Source of the DNA: Hyphomicrobiales bacterium
GTDB lineage: Bacteria; Pseudomonadota; Alphaproteobacteria; Rhizobiales; Devosiaceae
Direction: 5' to 3'
Assembly (NCBI GenBank): GCA_004144345.1
Contig: SEEL01000009.1
Location: forward strand, 44,023 to 108,022
DNA: 64,000 bases
Position numbers and translations under genes: made by a program. The notes below the pieces were generated by a model. The model had not been told where the DNA came from, ran no database searches, and saw nothing but the letters and a program-made list of their open reading frames with translations. Positions 1 to 8,843 of this stretch are shown here, piece after piece; position 1 is the stretch's first letter, and every line of letters starts with the position of its first letter.

Positions 1-252
1 CTGTCCGCCGTCAGCGACGCCAACCAGGTGTCGGTGGTGCTGGTGTCGACGCTGGAGGGCGACGCGGCCGAGCTCGACGCGGCTCTTGCCGGGCACAGCG
101 ACGCGCTGACGACGCTGCGCGGCAATGTGACGGCAAACGCGGCGATCAGCGCCAAGCTCACGGCGGATGGCCACAGTGTGGATGACGTGATTGCGCTGCG
201 CACCGACGCCAATGGTCATGTGCTGGTGTTTGTCGACGACCGCGCGAAATGA
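1..252 (+). CDS. Hypothetical protein, C-terminal part only
   Basis: The window opens inside a reading frame that stays open from base 1 to a TGA at 250-252, so only the last 83 residues are visible. They are rich in Ala, Asp and Val and alternate short beta-like stretches (VSVVLVSTL, GHVLVFVDD) with an Ala-rich helix. No family motif is recognised. A GTG at base 28 is in frame, but the frame is already open before it, so it is probably internal. Function is unknown and nothing in the next genes suggests a partner. Confidence 0.55.
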   Translation: MSAVSDANQVSVVLVSTLEGDAAELDAALAGHSDALTTLRGNVTANAAISAKLTADGHSVDDVIALRTDANGHVLVFVDDRAK

Positions 253-468
253 CGCGTAGCGGCCCCGTTGCTTGACTTTGCTGCCTTCACTCCTAAGTTG
301 GAGGCATGCAACGGCTTCTCACATCGCTGAGTGATGCCGCTCGCGCGGGCCATGGCCGCGCAAGCGTCCTGCCCTAGGCGCTGCGCGCGCAGCGGTGTCT
401 AGGGGCACAGCAGTTCGCGATCCGATAGATCGGGCCTGCCGTCGTTTTGCGCTTCCCCACCCTTAGCC

Positions 469-494
469 GGCCCGAGGTGCATCTGCACCGGGCC
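469..494 (+). other. Leader stem-loop in front of the Rnk-like gene
   Basis: GGCCC (469-473) pairs with GGGCC (490-494) and GGTGC (476-480) with GCACC (485-489), with a two-base GA bulge and an ATCT loop. It ends 19 bases before the ATG at 514, so it would sit in the 5' leader of that mRNA. There is no T-run after it, so it is not a classical terminator. A regulatory role is only inferred. Confidence 0.3.
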
Positions 495-513
495 ACCGGA
501 TGGACAGCAAGCC

Positions 514-918
514 ATGCAACAAGATCCCATGCGGCCCGCGATTACGCTGGGCCAGAGCGAACATCGCAAACTCCGTATCCTCGCCATGATCGCGGCCGGT
601 CATACGGCCGACGACAGCGACTTTCTTAACCAGGAACTGGACCGGGCGGCACTTGTGCCCGACGCCCACGTCCCCGACGATGTGGTGATTGTCGGCTCGC
701 GCGTGACCTACGCGACCGAGGACGGGCGGCGCCACAGCGTGACCCTCGCTTATCCCGAGCAGGCCGATCCGGCAGCCGGGCGGGTTTCGGTGACGTCGCC
801 GGTGGGCGCGGCGCTGCTCGGGCTCCGGCCGGGTCAGTCGATCACGCGGATGGGCTGGGACGGGGCGTTCACGCGCTTTGCCGTGCTGTCGGTGATCCCG
901 CCGCGGTCGCTGCAGTAA
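514..918 (+). CDS. rnk: Rnk-type nucleoside diphosphate kinase regulator / GreA-GreB C-domain protein
   Basis: A 134-residue protein with the Rnk layout: a short helical N-terminal segment (about residues 10-45) and a GreA/GreB-like C-terminal domain (about 50-130). The family hallmark stretch is present (GSRVTYATEDG, then SVTSPVGAALLGLRPGQSI). Rnk proteins bind RNA polymerase near the secondary channel without the long catalytic coiled coil of GreA, and in gammaproteobacteria rnk affects Ndk levels. Length matches the family. An ATG six codons in (529) is an alternative start; neither start has a strong ribosome site. It lies 137 bases before the mrp operon on the same strand with no evident functional link. 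Confidence 0.78.
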   Translation: MQQDPMRPAITLGQSEHRKLRILAMIAAGHTADDSDFLNQELDRAALVPDAHVPDDVVIVGSRVTYATEDGRRHSVTLAYPEQADPAAGRVSVTSPVGAALLGLRPGQSITRMGWDGAFTRFAVLSVIPPRSLQ

Positions 919-1055
919 TTTACGCCCGCGTGCCGGCATGGGCGCGCTGACCCCGCGAATCAGGTATTTCGGGCTGGTTCACTGCGGCGGACGGGCAGAT
1001 TGACGCCGGGCGAACTTGCCCCTACCCCATCCTTGTCCCGTGATGCTATCGCTAG

Positions 1056-4001
1056 ATGGATCAACGGGATGGATTGATGCCAGACGGACTACTGCTGACC
1101 ACGATAACGGTTCTGCCCTTCCTGGGCATGCTCGCCGCGCCCTTTATTCCGGCGCGCCGGGCCCGTAACGCAGCAGCAGTTTTGGCCGGTTTTGTTGCCC
1201 TTGCCGGGCTGGCGATCATGATCGCGATGTATCCCGGCATCGCCGATGGCGGCGTGGTGCGACACGACATCGCATGGCTGCCCGATCTGGGCCTCAACAT
1301 CGTCCTGCGCCTCAACGGGCTGTCCTGGATGTTTGCGGTGATGATCACCGGCATCGGCTTTTTGGTGGTGCTCTACGCCCGCTACTACATGCAGCCGGAC
1401 GAACCCGTGGCGCGCTTCTTCGCGCTGTTCCTCGGCTTCATGGGCTCGATGCTGGGCATCGTGCTGTCCGGCAATCTCGTGCAGCTGGTGCTGTTCTGGG
1501 AACTCACCAGCATCTTCTCGTTCCTGTTGATCGGCTATTGGCACGCCTCGTCGAATGCCCGTGACGGCGCGCGCATGGCGCTGATCCTCACCGGTACCGG
1601 CGGGCTCGCGCTGTTCGTGGGCATGCTGGTGCTCGGGCATATCGTGGGGAGCTACGATGTCGATGTCGTCCTCGCCTCGGGCGACATCATCCGTAACCAC
1701 CCGCTCTATCTGACGGCGCTGATCCTCGTGCTCATCGGGGCCTTCACCAAGAGCGCGCAGTTTCCGTTCCAGTTCTGGCTGCCCCGCGCCATGGCGGCGC
1801 CGACGCCGGTGTCGGCCTATCTCCATTCGGCGACCATGGTGAAGGCCGGCGTCTATGTGCTGCTGCTGCTGTCGCCGGCGATGTCGGGCACCGGGCCATG
1901 GGTGTGGATCGTTACCTATACGGGCCTTATCACGCTGCTGATCGGCGCCTATTCGGCGGTGTTCCAGAGCGACCTCAAGGGGCTTCTTGCCTATTCGACC
2001 ATCAGCCATCTCGGGCTGATCGTGACGCTGATCGGCATGAGTTCGCCGCTCGCCCTTGTCGCCGCGGTCTTCCACGTCGCCAACCATGCCACGTTCAAGG
2101 CCTCGCTGTTCATGGCGGCCGGCATCATCGATCATGAGACGGGCACGCGCGAATTCCGCAAGCTCAGCGGGCTGTTCCGCTACCTGCCCTTTACCGGCAC
2201 GCTGGCGATGGTGGCGGCTGCCGCAATGGCGGGCGTGCCGCTGCTCAACGGCTTCCTGTCGAAGGAAATGTTCTTCGCCGAAACCGCGCTCAAGAACTCG
2301 AACGCGTTTGTCGATGTGTCGCTGCCGCTCGGGGCGGTGATTGCGAGCCTGTTTGCCGTCACCTACTCGCTGCGCTTCATCCACGACGTGTTCTTCGGTC
2401 CGCCGCCGACGCAACTGGATCGCGTGCCGCACGAACCGCCGGCGCTGATGCGGCGGCCGATCGAAATTCTCGTCCTGCTCTGCCTCCTCGTCGGCATCAT
2501 CCCGGGGCTGACGATCGGCCCCTATCTCGAGACGGCGGTTCGCTCGGTGCTCGGTGACGAGACGCCCTATTACAGCCTTGCCGTCTGGCATGGCCTCAAT
2601 GTGCCGCTGCTGATGAGCCTGGGCGCGCTGGTGGGCGGCGCGCTGCTCTATCTGCTGATCCAGGGCTATCTGAAGCGCGGGGCGGATGGTCCGCCGATTA
2701 TCCGGCATCTGATGGGGCAACGCATCTTCGAGCGTATCCTCCTCCTCGTTTCAGTGAAATGGGCGCGCGCCCTCGAGCGCCTGCTCGGCACGCGCCGCCT
2801 GCAGCCGCAACTGGCGCTGCTGGTCGGCGTAGCGCTGATCGCCGGCGCCATTCCGCTGCTGATGAATCCGGCGGGCGGGCTCGGCGCCTCGCCGACGCCG
2901 ATCGACCCGGCCCTCGTGATCGTCTGGCTGCTGGGCAATGCCTGCGCGGTCGGCGCGGCGTTCCAGGCCAAATATCATCGTCTCGTCGCGCTGGTCCTGA
3001 TGGGTGGCGCGGGGCTTGCCACCACCATCACCTTCGCCTGGTTCTCGGCCCCCGATCTGGCGCTGACGCAGGTGCTGGTCGAAGTGGTGACGACCATCCT
3101 CATCCTGCTGGGCCTGCGCTGGCTGCCGCAGCGTCGCGAGGAAGTGGAGATCGACATCGCGGCGACGCGTGGCGCCAGGCTGCGCCGCGCCCGCGACCTC
3201 GTCATGGCGTGCGCGGCAGGCCTCGGCATGGCGCTGTTCTCCTACGCGATCCTCACCAGCGAGGCGCCCGACAGCATCGCCAAATTCTTCCTCGAGAACG
3301 CGTACAATCTCGGCGGCGGCCGTAACGTGGTCAATGTGATCCTCGTCGATTTCCGCGGCTTCGACACACTGGGCGAAATCACGGTGCTGGGCATCGTAGC
3401 GCTGACGACGTTCGCGCTGCTGCGCCGCTTCCGCCCGGCCGCCGACAGTATCGAGCGACCAGAACAACAGCGCCTGCAGAGCGAATATGAAGCGGCCTCG
3501 CCGGACGACGTGACCGGCAGCATCGCGTCGGACTTCCTCCGCGTGCCCGCCGTGACGATGCGCTGGCTGTTCCCGATCATCGTCGTGCTCTCGGTCTATC
3601 TGTTCCTGCGCGGCCACGACCTGCCGGGCGGCGGCTTCATTGCCGGCATCACGCTGTCGACCGGCTTCGTGCTGCAATATCTGGCGGGTGGCACGCGCTG
3701 GGTGGAAAGCAGGTTGCGCATCAACCCGATCATCTGGATCGGCGCGGGCCTGCTGATCGCCATGCTGACCGGGGTCGGAGCCTGGCTGTTCGGCATGCCG
3801 TTCCTCACCTCGAGCTTCCAGTACCTCGATCTGCCGCTGCTCGGCCGCGTGCCGCTGGCGAGTGCGCTGGCCTTCGATCTGGGCGTATTCGTCCTCGTGG
3901 TTGGCGCCACGGTGCTGATCCTCATCGCGCTGGCCCACCAATCTATCCGCAACGCCAAGCCGTCGGCGCGGCGTGCGGCCAGCGGAACGGGAGGCGCCTG
4001 A
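1056..4001 (+). CDS. mrpA: Monovalent cation/proton antiporter, fused MrpA-MrpB subunit
   Basis: A 981-residue integral membrane protein, first subunit of a Mrp/Pha-type Na+(K+)/H+ antiporter of the inner membrane. The N-terminal two thirds is the NuoL-like proton-channel part (GNLVQLVLFWELTSIFSFLLIGYW near residue 150; LPRAMAAPTPVSAYLHSATMVKAG near 250, both abridged here in meaning to the proton-antiporter signature). A connecting MbhD/E-like region follows (FSAPDLALTQVLVEVV). The last 150 residues are an MrpB domain with the GHDLPGGGFIAG motif. The A-B fusion is typical of rhizobial Pha1 systems. A second ATG at 1077 has a better purine-rich stretch (GGGATGGA) and may be the real start. 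It overlaps mrpC by one base. Confidence 0.95.
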   Translation: MDQRDGLMPDGLLLTTITVLPFLGMLAAPFIPARRARNAAAVLAGFVALAGLAIMIAMYPGIADGGVVRHDIAWLPDLGLNIVLRLNGLSWMFAVMITGIGFLVVLYARYYMQPDEPVARFFALFLGFMGSMLGIVLSGNLVQLVLFWELTSIFSFLLIGYWHASSNARDGARMALILTGTGGLALFVGMLVLGHIVGSYDVDVVLASGDIIRNHPLYLTALILVLIGAFTKSAQFPFQFWLPRAMAAPTPVSAYLHSATMVKAGVYVLLLLSPAMSGTGPWVWIVTYTGLITLLIGAYSAVFQSDLKGLLAYSTISHLGLIVTLIGMSSPLALVAAVFHVANHATFKASLFMAAGIIDHETGTREFRKLSGLFRYLPFTGTLAMVAAAAMAGVPLLNGFLSKEMFFAETALKNSNAFVDVSLPLGAVIASLFAVTYSLRFIHDVFFGPPPTQLDRVPHEPPALMRRPIEILVLLCLLVGIIPGLTIGPYLETAVRSVLGDETPYYSLAVWHGLNVPLLMSLGALVGGALLYLLIQGYLKRGADGPPIIRHLMGQRIFERILLLVSVKWARALERLLGTRRLQPQLALLVGVALIAGAIPLLMNPAGGLGASPTPIDPALVIVWLLGNACAVGAAFQAKYHRLVALVLMGGAGLATTITFAWFSAPDLALTQVLVEVVTTILILLGLRWLPQRREEVEIDIAATRGARLRRARDLVMACAAGLGMALFSYAILTSEAPDSIAKFFLENAYNLGGGRNVVNVILVDFRGFDTLGEITVLGIVALTTFALLRRFRPAADSIERPEQQRLQSEYEAASPDDVTGSIASDFLRVPAVTMRWLFPIIVVLSVYLFLRGHDLPGGGFIAGITLSTGFVLQYLAGGTRWVESRLRINPIIWIGAGLLIAMLTGVGAWLFGMPFLTSSFQYLDLPLLGRVPLASALAFDLGVFVLVVGATVLILIALAHQSIRNAKPSARRAASGTGGA

Positions 4002-4333
4002 TGGAAGCTGTCATTGCCATCAGCATCGGCATTCTTGCCGCCTCGGGCGTGTGGCTGATCCTCCGCCCGCGCACCTTCCAGGTCGTCATCGGGCTGTCGC
4101 TGCTCTCCTACGCGGTCAACCTCTTCATCTTCTCAATGGGCCGGCTGCGCAGCAATGCGGCGGCGGTTGTCGACGGCTCGGGCGATATCAGCGCCTATGC
4201 CGATCCGGTGCCGCAATCGCTGGTGCTCACGGCCATCGTCATCGGCTTTGCCATGACCGCGCTGTTCCTTGTGGTGCTGCTCGCGGCGCGCGGCCTGACC
4301 GGCACCGACCACGTTGACGGAAGGGAGCGGTAA
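4001..4333 (+). CDS. mrpC: Mrp antiporter subunit C
   Basis: A 110-residue protein with three hydrophobic helices, homologous to NuoK. The helix pair around ILRPRTFQVVIGLSLLSYAVNL and the C-terminal VLTAIVIGFAMTAL segment are characteristic of MrpC/MnhC/PhaC. It is part of the hetero-oligomeric antiporter complex. The ATG overlaps the mrpA TGA (TGATG), and its stop overlaps the next start (TAATG), which points to translational coupling. Length is normal for the family. Confidence 0.94.
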   Translation: MEAVIAISIGILAASGVWLILRPRTFQVVIGLSLLSYAVNLFIFSMGRLRSNAAAVVDGSGDISAYADPVPQSLVLTAIVIGFAMTALFLVVLLAARGLTGTDHVDGRER

Positions 4334-5925
4334 TGGACCATCTTGCCGTTCTCCCGGTCGTTCTGCCGCTGTTTGCCGGCGCAGCCCTGACGCTGATCGA
4401 CGACCGCCATCACAAGACCAAGCTCGGGATCAGCATCGCTGCGACCCTGCTGCTGGTTGTCGTCAGCCTGCTGCTGCTGGCCGAGGCGACGCAGGGGCCG
4501 ACACGCATCAGCACCTACCAGCTCGGCAACTGGCCGGTGCCCTATGGCATCGTGCTGGTCGTCGACCCGCTCTCGGCAATGATGGTGGCGCTGACCTCCG
4601 CCCTGGCGCTGGGGGCTATCATCTTCTCGGCCGCGCGCTGGCACCTTGCCGGCCAGCATTTCAACAGCCTGTTCCAGCTGCTGCTGATGGGACTGAACGG
4701 CGCCTTCCTCACGGGCGACCTGTTCAACCTCTTCGTCTTCTTCGAAGTCCTGCTGGCCGCCTCCTATGGCCTTGCGCTCCACGGCCAGGGCACATCGCGC
4801 GTCAAGGCGAGCCTCCACTATGTCGCCATCAACCTCGCGAGCTCGTCGCTGTTCCTGATCGGCGCGACGGCGATCTACGGCGTTGCCGGGACGCTCAACA
4901 TGGCCGACCTTGCGATGCGCATCCCGCTGCTGTCGGCCAGCGACCACACGCTGCTGCAGACCGGCGCCGCCATCCTCGGCGTGGCCTTCCTCGTCAAGGC
5001 GGGGATGTGGCCGCTCGGCATGTGGCTGCCAACCACCTATGCCGCGGCTGCGCCACCGGTTGCCGCGATGTTCGCCATCCTCAGCAAGCTCGGCGTCTAT
5101 GTCGTGCTCCGCCTCACCTCGCTGCTGTTCGGCGAGGGGGCCGGCCCGTCCGCACAGTTCGGCGACGCCGTGCTGCAATATGGCGGGCTCGCCACCATCG
5201 CCTTCGGCACGATCGGCGTTCTTGCCTCGCAGGGCATCGCGCGCATCGCCTGCTTCAGCGTGATCGTGTCGTCGGGCACCATGCTGGCCATGGTCGGGTA
5301 TGATGACGCGGGCGTAACCGCGGGCGCCCTCTATTATCTCGTCAGCTCGACGCTTGGCCTCGCCTGCCTGTTCCTGCTGGTCGAACTGATGGAACGCGGC
5401 CGCTCGATGGGCGACGACGTGCTGGCGGTTACCCTCGAAGCCTATGGCGATGACGAGGAGCCTGAGCATATGCAGGAGGCGGGCGCCGCCACGCCGGGCA
5501 CGTTTGCCGCGCTTGGCATCGCCTTCGTGTGCTGCGCCATCCTCATTGCCGGCATGCCGCCGCTCTCGGGTTTTCTCGGCAAGTTCGCCATGATCGGCGC
5601 CATGCTCGACCTCGGCGGCGCCAGCGGCACGGTGCCGGTGGAAGTCTGGGTGACGATCGGCATCCTGATCGCCTCGGGCCTGGCCGCGACGATTGCGCTG
5701 ATGCGCAGTGGCATCAACACCTTCTGGGTGTCGCTCGAAGGGGTGATCCCGGCGGTGCGCGCGGTTGAGATTGCGCCGATCCTGATGTTCCTCACGCTCG
5801 GCCTGCTGCTGACGGTCTATGCGCAGCCGGTGATGAGCTTCATGGAGACGGCCGCGCAGTCGCTCTACACGCAGGGCGAATACGCCAATGCGGTGTTCGG
5901 CGTGGCCGGGGGAGAACGGCCATGA
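4333..5925 (+). CDS. mrpD: Mrp antiporter subunit D (NuoM/NuoN-like)
   Basis: A 530-residue polytopic protein of the proton-conducting antiporter-like family, the second large subunit of the Mrp complex. The central motif VKAGMWPLGMWLPTTYAAA (about residue 220) contains the conserved lysine of the proton path, and an acidic glutamate lies in FFEVLLAASYGL near residue 138. A PPLSGFLGKF segment near 410 is typical of MrpD and NuoN. It overlaps mrpC by one base and mrpE by four (ATGA). Confidence 0.94.
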   Translation: MDHLAVLPVVLPLFAGAALTLIDDRHHKTKLGISIAATLLLVVVSLLLLAEATQGPTRISTYQLGNWPVPYGIVLVVDPLSAMMVALTSALALGAIIFSAARWHLAGQHFNSLFQLLLMGLNGAFLTGDLFNLFVFFEVLLAASYGLALHGQGTSRVKASLHYVAINLASSSLFLIGATAIYGVAGTLNMADLAMRIPLLSASDHTLLQTGAAILGVAFLVKAGMWPLGMWLPTTYAAAAPPVAAMFAILSKLGVYVVLRLTSLLFGEGAGPSAQFGDAVLQYGGLATIAFGTIGVLASQGIARIACFSVIVSSGTMLAMVGYDDAGVTAGALYYLVSSTLGLACLFLLVELMERGRSMGDDVLAVTLEAYGDDEEPEHMQEAGAATPGTFAALGIAFVCCAILIAGMPPLSGFLGKFAMIGAMLDLGGASGTVPVEVWVTIGILIASGLAATIALMRSGINTFWVSLEGVIPAVRAVEIAPILMFLTLGLLLTVYAQPVMSFMETAAQSLYTQGEYANAVFGVAGGERP

Positions 5926-6401
5926 TCCTGCTGAGCCGCCCCATCATCTGGCTGAGCCTCATCGTGCTGTGGCTGCTGCTGAACGGCAGCGTGGCGCCGG
6001 GGCAGATCATCCTGGGCATGATCGTCGCGACCTTTGCCTGCTGGGCCGCGTTGCCGGTGGTGCCGGGCAAGGCGCGGGTGCGCAATATCGGGACCGTGGC
6101 AGCGCTGGTGCTCGCCGTGCTGGTCGACGTGGTGAAGTCCAACATTGCGGTGCTGCGGCTGATCCTCAGCGGCCGGACGGCCCGCTCGGCCTTCGTCGAC
6201 ATTCCGCTTGAGCTCACCGACGAGAACGGCCTCGCGGTTCTCGCCTGCATCGTCACGGCGACGCCGGGTAGCGCCTGGGTGCAGCACAATTCGACGCGCA
6301 ATGTGGTGACCATCCATGTCCTCGACACCGCGGACGTCGACGCGTGGGCGGCCGAGTTCAGGCAGACCTATGAACGACGATTGGTGGAGATCCTGCAATG
6401 A
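5922..6401 (+). CDS. mrpE: Mrp antiporter subunit E
   Basis: A 159-residue protein with two N-terminal membrane helices and a soluble C-terminal domain. LTATPGS-type wording of the family is seen as VTATPGSAWVQHNSTRNVV, followed by a helical tail. MrpE is needed for assembly or activity of the complex. It starts at an ATGA overlap with mrpD and ends at an ATGATG junction with mrpF, so the operon is tightly coupled. Confidence 0.93.
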   Translation: MILLSRPIIWLSLIVLWLLLNGSVAPGQIILGMIVATFACWAALPVVPGKARVRNIGTVAALVLAVLVDVVKSNIAVLRLILSGRTARSAFVDIPLELTDENGLAVLACIVTATPGSAWVQHNSTRNVVTIHVLDTADVDAWAAEFRQTYERRLVEILQ

Positions 6402-6679
6402 TGGCTTCCGTGATCGACTGGATCTACCTCGCCGCGCAGCTGTTCCTCGGCTTTGCCATGCTGGCGGGATGCTGGCGGCTGTTCCGCGGACCGCGCGCGC
6501 AGGACCGGATCCTCGCGCTCGACAGCGTCTATCTGAGCGCCATGCTGCTGCTCGTGACCTTCGGCATGCGCTCTGGAACCTTGATCTATTTCGAGATTGC
6601 GCTGGTACTCGGCGCCCTGAGCTTCGTGTCGACACTGGCGCTCGCCAAATTCGTGATGCGCGGCGAGGTGATCGAATGA
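6398..6679 (+). CDS. mrpF: Mrp antiporter subunit F
   Basis: A 93-residue protein with three hydrophobic helices. The FRGPRAQDRILALDSVYL motif after helix one is diagnostic of MrpF/PhaF. It starts at an ATGATG that overlaps the mrpE stop, and its TGA overlaps the mrpG ATG. A second ATG three bases later is also possible. Confidence 0.93.
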   Translation: MMASVIDWIYLAAQLFLGFAMLAGCWRLFRGPRAQDRILALDSVYLSAMLLLVTFGMRSGTLIYFEIALVLGALSFVSTLALAKFVMRGEVIE

Positions 6680-7035
6680 GCGCCGTGCCGGAATGGCTGC
6701 AGCTGGTGATTGCACTCGTCGTGCTGACCGGCGCGATCGTGACTTTCATCGGCACGGTGGGGCTGGTGCGCTGGGCGAGCTTTTACCAGCGCATACATGC
6801 GCCGACGCTGGGCAGCAGCCTGGGCGCGGCGCTGATCCTCCTCGCCTCGTCGCTCTATTCGAGCTTCGCGCTGGGCCGCCCGGTGTTGCATGAAGTGCTG
6901 GTGCTGTTCTTCATCCTCGTCACCACGCCGGTGACACTGACGCTGCTGGCACGCGCCGCGCTCTATCGCGACCGCTCGGAGGGCAGCGCCGAGGTGCCGC
7001 TGCCGCCAGAGACCGAGCCGGGCACCGACCGCTAG
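6676..7035 (+). CDS. mrpG: Mrp antiporter subunit G
   Basis: A 119-residue protein with three membrane helices. The FIGTVGLVRWASFYQRIHAPTLG segment (family consensus G-x-x-R-x-x-D/S-x-x-x-R-x-H-A-x-T) identifies MrpG. I place the start at 6676 because this ATG overlaps the mrpF TGA (ATGA), as at the other junctions; the frame is also open upstream, but that part overlaps mrpE and mrpF. It is the last gene of the operon; the next gene converges on it 22 bases away. Confidence 0.93.
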   Translation: MSAVPEWLQLVIALVVLTGAIVTFIGTVGLVRWASFYQRIHAPTLGSSLGAALILLASSLYSSFALGRPVLHEVLVLFFILVTTPVTLTLLARAALYRDRSEGSAEVPLPPETEPGTDR

Positions 7036-7057
7036 ACGTCGGCCGCGGGAACGCGGT

Positions 7058-7900
7058 TCAGCCCTTCACGGCGCCCTGCAGCAGGGCGGCGACGAACTGC
7101 TTCTGGAAGAGCACAAAGACGATCACCGACGGCGCGAGGATGATGAGCGAGCCGGCGCACAGCAGCGGGATGTTGGTGCCCCATTGTCCCTGGAACGCCC
7201 CCAGCGCGCCCGCCATGGTGCGCTCCAGCGGTATTTCGACGAGCACCAGCGGCAACAGGAACGAGTTCCACGTCCAGAGGAATTGCAGGATCGCCAGCGA
7301 CATGATGGGCGGGCGGGCCAGCGGCACCTGGACGAGCCAGAACTGCTGCCAGGCACTGGCGCCATCGATCTCGGCGGCTTCGCTCATCTCGGCGGGCACG
7401 TTCACGAAATGCGCGCGCATCCAGTAGATCGAGAACGGCATGTACAGGCCGATGAGCGGCAGGATGATCGCGAATTTGGTGTTCAGGAGCCCCAGCCACT
7501 GTATCTCGTAGTAGAGCGGGATGATCACCACTTCGAGCGGCAGCGTCAGCCCGATGACGAACAGCAGATAGACGAACTGGCTGCCGCGCGGCGCGAGCTT
7601 GGCGAGACCGAAGCCGGCCATCGTGCCGATCAGCACCGACACCGGCACCACGCAGGCGACGATGGTGATGCTTGAGAGCAGCAGCCGGTCGAGCTTGGCG
7701 GCGACGAAGGCGTCGACGAAATTGCTCCATTGCGGATCGGCCGGCCATTGCAGGCCCGGCGGATAGGTGCCCGAGGGGGCGAGTGCCGCCGAGAACATGG
7801 TGATGAACGGCAGCAGCGTGACGAGCATCAGGGCAATGAGAATGGCGCGGGCCGCGAATGCGCCGATCGGCGCGGCCCTTGCCGTCGAGGCCAGGCTCAT
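7058..7900 (-). CDS. Sugar ABC transporter permease (MalG/AraQ type)
   Basis: A 280-residue membrane protein with six predicted helices and the permease EAA loop (SEAAEIDGASAWQQFW), which docks onto the ATPase. The C-terminal VALFQKQFVA-type ending is normal for MalG-like permeases. The start at 7900 is chosen because the ATG overlaps the upstream permease stop (ATGA); the frame extends further upstream only as an antisense-free overlap with that gene. It is the last gene of a minus-strand operon: GH-J hydrolase, serine hydrolase, binding protein, permease, permease. No ATPase gene accompanies it. Confidence 0.88.
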   Translation of the reverse strand: MSLASTARAAPIGAFAARAILIALMLVTLLPFITMFSAALAPSGTYPPGLQWPADPQWSNFVDAFVAAKLDRLLLSSITIVACVVPVSVLIGTMAGFGLAKLAPRGSQFVYLLFVIGLTLPLEVVIIPLYYEIQWLGLLNTKFAIILPLIGLYMPFSIYWMRAHFVNVPAEMSEAAEIDGASAWQQFWLVQVPLARPPIMSLAILQFLWTWNSFLLPLVLVEIPLERTMAGALGAFQGQWGTNIPLLCAGSLIILAPSVIVFVLFQKQFVAALLQGAVKG

Positions 7901-8823
7901 CGGCGCCGCTCCCGCATGATCCACTGAATGGGCAGGATGCAGACGATCACGAGGATCATCAGCACGATGGCCAGCGCCGAGGCGAGGCCGACCTGCCGGT
8001 GTGCAAACGCGAGGCGATATATTTCCAAGCCGGGCACGTTGGTAGACCCGCCCGGTCCGCCGCCGGTCGCGATGTAGACAATGTCGAAGCTTGCCAGCGC
8101 CGCGATCACGGTCACGGTGATGCAGACGCCGATCTCCTGGCGCAGGCCGGGAACGGTGACATAGATGAACTCGTCCCAGCCCGATGCGCCATCGAGCTTG
8201 GCGGCCTCGTAGAGCGTGGGGTCGATCTTGGCGATGCCGGTCACCAGCAGCATGGTGCACAGCCCGAGCAGCACCCAGGCGCCGATGATGCCGACCGCCG
8301 GCAGGGCGAAGTCGAAATCGCCGAGCCAACCGCGCGTCCAGCCGCCGAGGCCTACGGCGCTGAGCAGCTGATTGACCACGCCGTTCGACGCCAGCATCCA
8401 GCTCCAGGCGATGCCGGCCGCGACGAGCGGAATGACCTGCGGGACAAAGAGGATGGTGCGCGCGGTGGTGCCGAACGGCCCGTTCAGATGCTGGCGGATG
8501 ATCTGCGCGACGCCGAGGCCGATGCCGACCGGCAGCAGCGAGAAATAGAGGACCAGCTGAAAGGCGTTGCCGATGGTCGAGAGCAGATCGGGTTCGGTGA
8601 GAACCGTGATGTAATTCTGGAGGCCACGGAACTGCGCGGCGCCGATGCCATTCCAGCGCAGCAGCGAGTAATAGGCCGTCATGCCGATGGGGATGAGCAC
8701 GAACGCGCTGTAGAACAGCAGCGCCGGTGCAATGAACAGCCAGGCCACAAAGGTACCGCGACCCCGATTTGACGTTCGGGGTCGCGGGCCTGGCCGTCGA
8801 GAGATCGACGTAGTGTCAGTCAT
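7897..8823 (-). CDS. Sugar ABC transporter permease (MalF/UgpA type)
   Basis: A 308-residue inner-membrane protein with six to seven helices, preceded by a short Arg/Pro-rich cytosolic tail. The EAA loop (YEAAKLDGASGWDEF) lies near residue 205. It pairs with the downstream permease as the translocation channel for the substrate brought by the binding protein encoded 21 bases upstream. The ATG at 8823 is preferred; a TTG one codon earlier is also in frame. No good ribosome site is visible, so coupling to the binding-protein gene is likely. Confidence 0.88.
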   Translation of the reverse strand: MTDTTSISRRPGPRPRTSNRGRGTFVAWLFIAPALLFYSAFVLIPIGMTAYYSLLRWNGIGAAQFRGLQNYITVLTEPDLLSTIGNAFQLVLYFSLLPVGIGLGVAQIIRQHLNGPFGTTARTILFVPQVIPLVAAGIAWSWMLASNGVVNQLLSAVGLGGWTRGWLGDFDFALPAVGIIGAWVLLGLCTMLLVTGIAKIDPTLYEAAKLDGASGWDEFIYVTVPGLRQEIGVCITVTVIAALASFDIVYIATGGGPGGSTNVPGLEIYRLAFAHRQVGLASALAIVLMILVIVCILPIQWIMRERRR

Positions 8824-8843
8824 CAATCACGCAGTGGACCGAG

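Noticed and set aside
305..376. 23-codon frame (MQRLLTSLSDAARAGHGRAS...) after GGAGG
   Set aside because: The GGAGG is only one base from the ATG, too close to work, and the peptide has no support. A possible promoter (TTGACT 272-277, TAAGTT 294-299, 16-base spacing) before it is weak.
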